NCBI GenBank assembly: GCA_902490325.1 | Contig: CABUDJ010000086.1 | Location: forward strand, 1 to 6,750 | DNA from: an uncultured Collinsella sp. | Lineage (GTDB): Bacteria; Actinomycetota; Coriobacteriia; Coriobacteriales; Coriobacteriaceae | Reading direction: 5' to 3' | Length of the DNA stretch: 6,750 bases | Notes under the pieces: generated by a model | What the model saw: the letters and a program-made list of their open reading frames with translations, nothing else | Told to the model about the DNA's origin: nothing | The model's database searches: none | Shown here: positions 4,783-6,750 of the stretch, piece by piece | How positions within the stretch are numbered: position 1 is the first letter of the stretch | How the letters are laid out: every line of letters starts with the position of its first letter | Translations under genes and position numbers: made by a program

Positions 4783-6642
4783 CTACTCCTCGCCCTCGAG
4801 CTTTTCGCTCGCCTCGAGCCACGCCATCTCCAGCTCGTCCATGGCAGCGTGAGCCTCGTCGATCTTTGCCTGCTGCTCGCCGAGCGCCGTGTAGTTGGTG
4901 GGATCGACTTGGGCCATTGCTGCCTCGGCCTCCTCAACGCGGGTGCGCTGCGTCTCCATCTTGCGCTCGAGCGAACTCACCTCGCGGCGGAGCTTCTGGC
5001 GCTCGGCGTTGGACAGGCCGTTGGGCTGACCGCTCGACTTGGGCTTTTCGGCCGCAGCTGCCGCGGCACCGGTGTCGAACGTGCCGGTCTTGGCGCTCGG
5101 CGCGCCCACGGGCTCGCCCTCGGCGGTAGCGTTGCACAGGCGCAGGTACTGGTCCACGCCACCGGGCATATGCGTCAGGTGGCCGTCGAGCAGCGCCCAC
5201 TGCTGGTCGGTCACGCGCTCCATCAAAAAGCGGTCGTGCGTCACCAGGATCAGCGTGCCGGGCCAGCCGTCCAGCAGGTCCTCGACAATCGCGAGCATGT
5301 CGGTATCCAGGTCGTTGCCCGGCTCGTCCAGGATGAGCACGTTGGGCTCGTCCAGAATCGTCAGCAACAGCGACAGGCGACGGCGCTGACCGCCCGAAAG
5401 ATCGCCGATGCGGCTCCAGAGCTGCTGCGTCGTAAAGCCCAGACGCTCGCAGAGCTTCTCGGGCGAAGTCTCCTTGCCGTCGATGACGTAGTACTTCTTA
5501 TAGTTGCCGAGCACCTCGCGGATCGTGTCGCCCATGTAGGGCTTGAGCTCCTCGAGCTGCTGCGACAGCACGCCAAAGCGCACTGTCTGGCCAATCTTCA
5601 CGCGGCCGCGCGTGGGTTCAATCTTGCCCTGGATCACGTCGAGCAGCGTCGACTTGCCGGCACCGTTCTCGCCCAGCAGGCCATAGCGGTCGCCCGCACC
5701 AATGAGCCAGGTCACGTCAGAGAGCACCTGCTTGGGCGCGCCATCGGTATCCGCATAGCCGGCGTCCACGTCGACCACATCGATAACCTGCTTGCCCAGG
5801 CGGCTCACGGCGAGGCGCTTGAGCTCCAGCTCGTCACGCACGGGCGGCACGTCGGCGATCAGCTCGCGAGCGGCATCAACGCGAAACTTGGGCTTGGTGG
5901 AACGCGCCTGGGCGCCGCGGCTCAGCCACGCGAGCTCCTTGCGCGCCATGTTGCGACGGCGTTCCTCGGTAACCGCGGCCATGCGGTCGCGCTCCACGCG
6001 CTGCAGGATATATGCGGAGTAGCCGCCCTCGAAGGGATCGACCTGGCCGTCGTGGACCTCCCACATGCTGGTGCAGACCTCGTCCAAGAACCAGCGATCG
6101 TGCGTGACCACGAGCATGGCGCCCTGACCGCGCTGCCAGCGAGCCTTAAGATGGCGTGCAAGCCAGTTGATGGTGCGCATGTCCAGATGGTTAGTGGGCT
6201 CGTCGAGCATGAGCACGTCGTAGTCGCCGATCAACAGGCGCGCGAGGTCCACGCGGCGGCGCTGGCCACCCGAAAGCTCGCCCACCGTGCCCTCCCAGGG
6301 CACATCGCTAATGAGACCGGCGAGGATCTGGCGCGTGCGGGGGCTCGACGCCCACTCATACTCGGGCGTGTCGCCCACGACGGCATGGTGCACGGTGTCG
6401 GTGTCGACAAGCTGGTCCTTTTGGCCGAGCAGGCCGATCGTGGTGCCGCGACGATGCGTCACGCGGCCGTCGTCGGGCTCCAGCGTGCCGGCGAGCACGC
6501 TCAGCAGCGTCGACTTGCCGTCGCCGTTTTTACCGACAATACCAATACGGTCGCCCTCGCCCACGCCGAGCGTCACGCTATCGAAAATATGCTTGGTGGG
6601 AAACTCTAGGCTGACGGAATCGCATCCCAAAAGAATCGCCAT
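4783..6642 (-). CDS. uup: ABC-F family ATPase, Uup-like ribosome-associated factor
   Basis: A 619-residue cytosolic protein with two ABC ATPase domains and no membrane segment, as in ABC-F translation factors acting at the ribosome. Domain 1 has Walker A G37-K-N-G-D-G-K-S44, signature LSGGQ 123-127, Walker B DEPT 147-150 and switch H181. Domain 2 has Walker A GENGAGKS 324-331, LSGGQ 415-419, Walker B D439-E-P-G-N-D and H469. The inter-domain linker (about 211-270) carries the RKELAWLSRGAQARSTK segment typical of Uup-type members. After an Ala-rich spacer (about 512-545), residues 545-617 form a charged coiled coil like the Uup C-terminal domain. Start at 6642: GAAGGAG eight bases upstream; the frame runs on to a TTG at 6714 but without family similarity. 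First gene of the operon with the HAD gene. An antibiotic-resistance ABC-F role is less likely but not excluded. Confidence 0.93.
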   Translation of the reverse strand: MAILLGCDSVSLEFPTKHIFDSVTLGVGEGDRIGIVGKNGDGKSTLLSVLAGTLEPDDGRVTHRRGTTIGLLGQKDQLVDTDTVHHAVVGDTPEYEWASSPRTRQILAGLISDVPWEGTVGELSGGQRRRVDLARLLIGDYDVLMLDEPTNHLDMRTINWLARHLKARWQRGQGAMLVVTHDRWFLDEVCTSMWEVHDGQVDPFEGGYSAYILQRVERDRMAAVTEERRRNMARKELAWLSRGAQARSTKPKFRVDAARELIADVPPVRDELELKRLAVSRLGKQVIDVVDVDAGYADTDGAPKQVLSDVTWLIGAGDRYGLLGENGAGKSTLLDVIQGKIEPTRGRVKIGQTVRFGVLSQQLEELKPYMGDTIREVLGNYKKYYVIDGKETSPEKLCERLGFTTQQLWSRIGDLSGGQRRRLSLLLTILDEPNVLILDEPGNDLDTDMLAIVEDLLDGWPGTLILVTHDRFLMERVTDQQWALLDGHLTHMPGGVDQYLRLCNATAEGEPVGAPSAKTGTFDTGAAAAAAEKPKSSGQPNGLSNAERQKLRREVSSLERKMETQRTRVEEAEAAMAQVDPTNYTALGEQQAKIDEAHAAMDELEMAWLEASEKLEGEE

Positions 6643-6677
6643 ATGCCCTGCTCCTTCGTAGAAATTCAACGTTGTCC

Positions 6678-6686
6678 ATAATAGCA
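6678..6686 (-). promoter_or_regulatory. Extended -10 promoter of the ABC-F/HAD operon
   Basis: On the minus strand TGC-TATTAT (6686-6678) is a good extended -10 element, predicting a transcript start near 6670 and a leader of about 28 nt before the ATG at 6642. No good -35 lies 16-18 bp upstream, which fits extended -10 promoters. No operator-like repeat is seen, suggesting roughly constitutive expression. Confidence 0.5.
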
Positions 6687-6720
6687 GCGAAAAGGCGGGC
6701 CGCACACGACACAAAAACGC

Positions 6721-6750
6721 TCAACCCCGACGTGATCTTGTTCGACGAGC
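6721..6750 (-). other. Window edge: possible 3' end of a further minus-strand gene
   Basis: A minus-strand frame entering from the right edge ends in a TGA at 6723-6721, with last residues ARRTRSRRG. It would be the tail of a gene upstream of the ABC-F gene. Only nine codons are visible, so this is barely more than chance. In the plus direction the same bases read LNPDVILFDE, which looks like a Walker B strand but has no room for the rest of such a protein to its left. Confidence 0.15.

Noticed and set aside
4021..6609. Plus-strand open frame of 862 codons antisense to the ABC-F and HAD genes
   Set aside because: It covers two clear, motif-complete minus-strand genes. Its sequence is Leu/Arg/His/Val-rich low-information translation, as expected opposite GC-rich coding DNA. 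It has no domain motif and no ribosome site.
6720..6749. Plus-strand LNPDVILFDE resembling an ABC Walker B strand
   Set aside because: A Walker B needs about 100 or more preceding residues including Walker A. To its left lie the promoter and start of the oppositely oriented ABC-F gene, so this is most likely chance.

Overview
The window reads as chromosomal DNA of a GC-rich Gram-positive bacterium. The best guess is a gut Coriobacteriia (Collinsella-like). This rests on strong G/C third-position codon use, a compact actinobacterial-style ABC-F protein, GC-rich palindromic terminators and AT-rich promoter islands. The taxonomy is an inference from style; no rRNA or marker gene is present.

Layout. 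Positions 5-30 hold a perfect GC-rich palindrome, probably the terminator of a gene outside the window. Positions 31-354 are an AT-richer stretch without a convincing gene. From 355 to 3129 runs a plus-strand metal-efflux operon: a SmtB/CadC-type ArsR repressor (429-794), a free-standing 72-residue HMA metal-binding protein (858-1076), and a P1B-2 Zn/Cd/Pb-type P-type ATPase lacking its own HMA domain (1177-3129). A clear sigma-A-type promoter (-35 355-360, -10 377-382) drives it. Three near-identical 20-bp operators (360-379, 395-414, 1134-1153) place the repressor on the promoter, on the start of the mRNA, and again directly before the pump. A 127-nt long hairpin element (3146-3272) fills most of the convergent gap that follows.

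On the minus strand lies a short DtxR/MntR-family regulator (3409-3798) with a mixed Mn-type/Fe-type metal site. Two candidate operators lie upstream of it (3852-3867 and 3883-3897). Next, also on the minus strand, is a two-gene operon: a Uup-like ABC-F ATPase (4783-6642) followed 6 nt later by a Cof-type HAD phosphatase (4006-4776). It is read from an extended -10 promoter near 6680 and ends at a hairpin with a T-rich tail at 3921-3963, next to a 27-bp-period repeat.

How it fits together. Excess Zn/Cd/Pb would bind the ArsR protein, release the operators and induce the HMA protein and pump. The small, acidic HMA protein may deliver or sense metal for the pump, whose cytosolic N-terminus is a run of lysines instead of an HMA domain. 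The DtxR-like regulator has no metal-uptake gene beside it here. The ABC-F/HAD pair looks like housekeeping. Nothing here is clearly a wholly new system. The split pump with its internal operator, the mixed-site DtxR protein and the long hairpin element are the parts most worth a second look.
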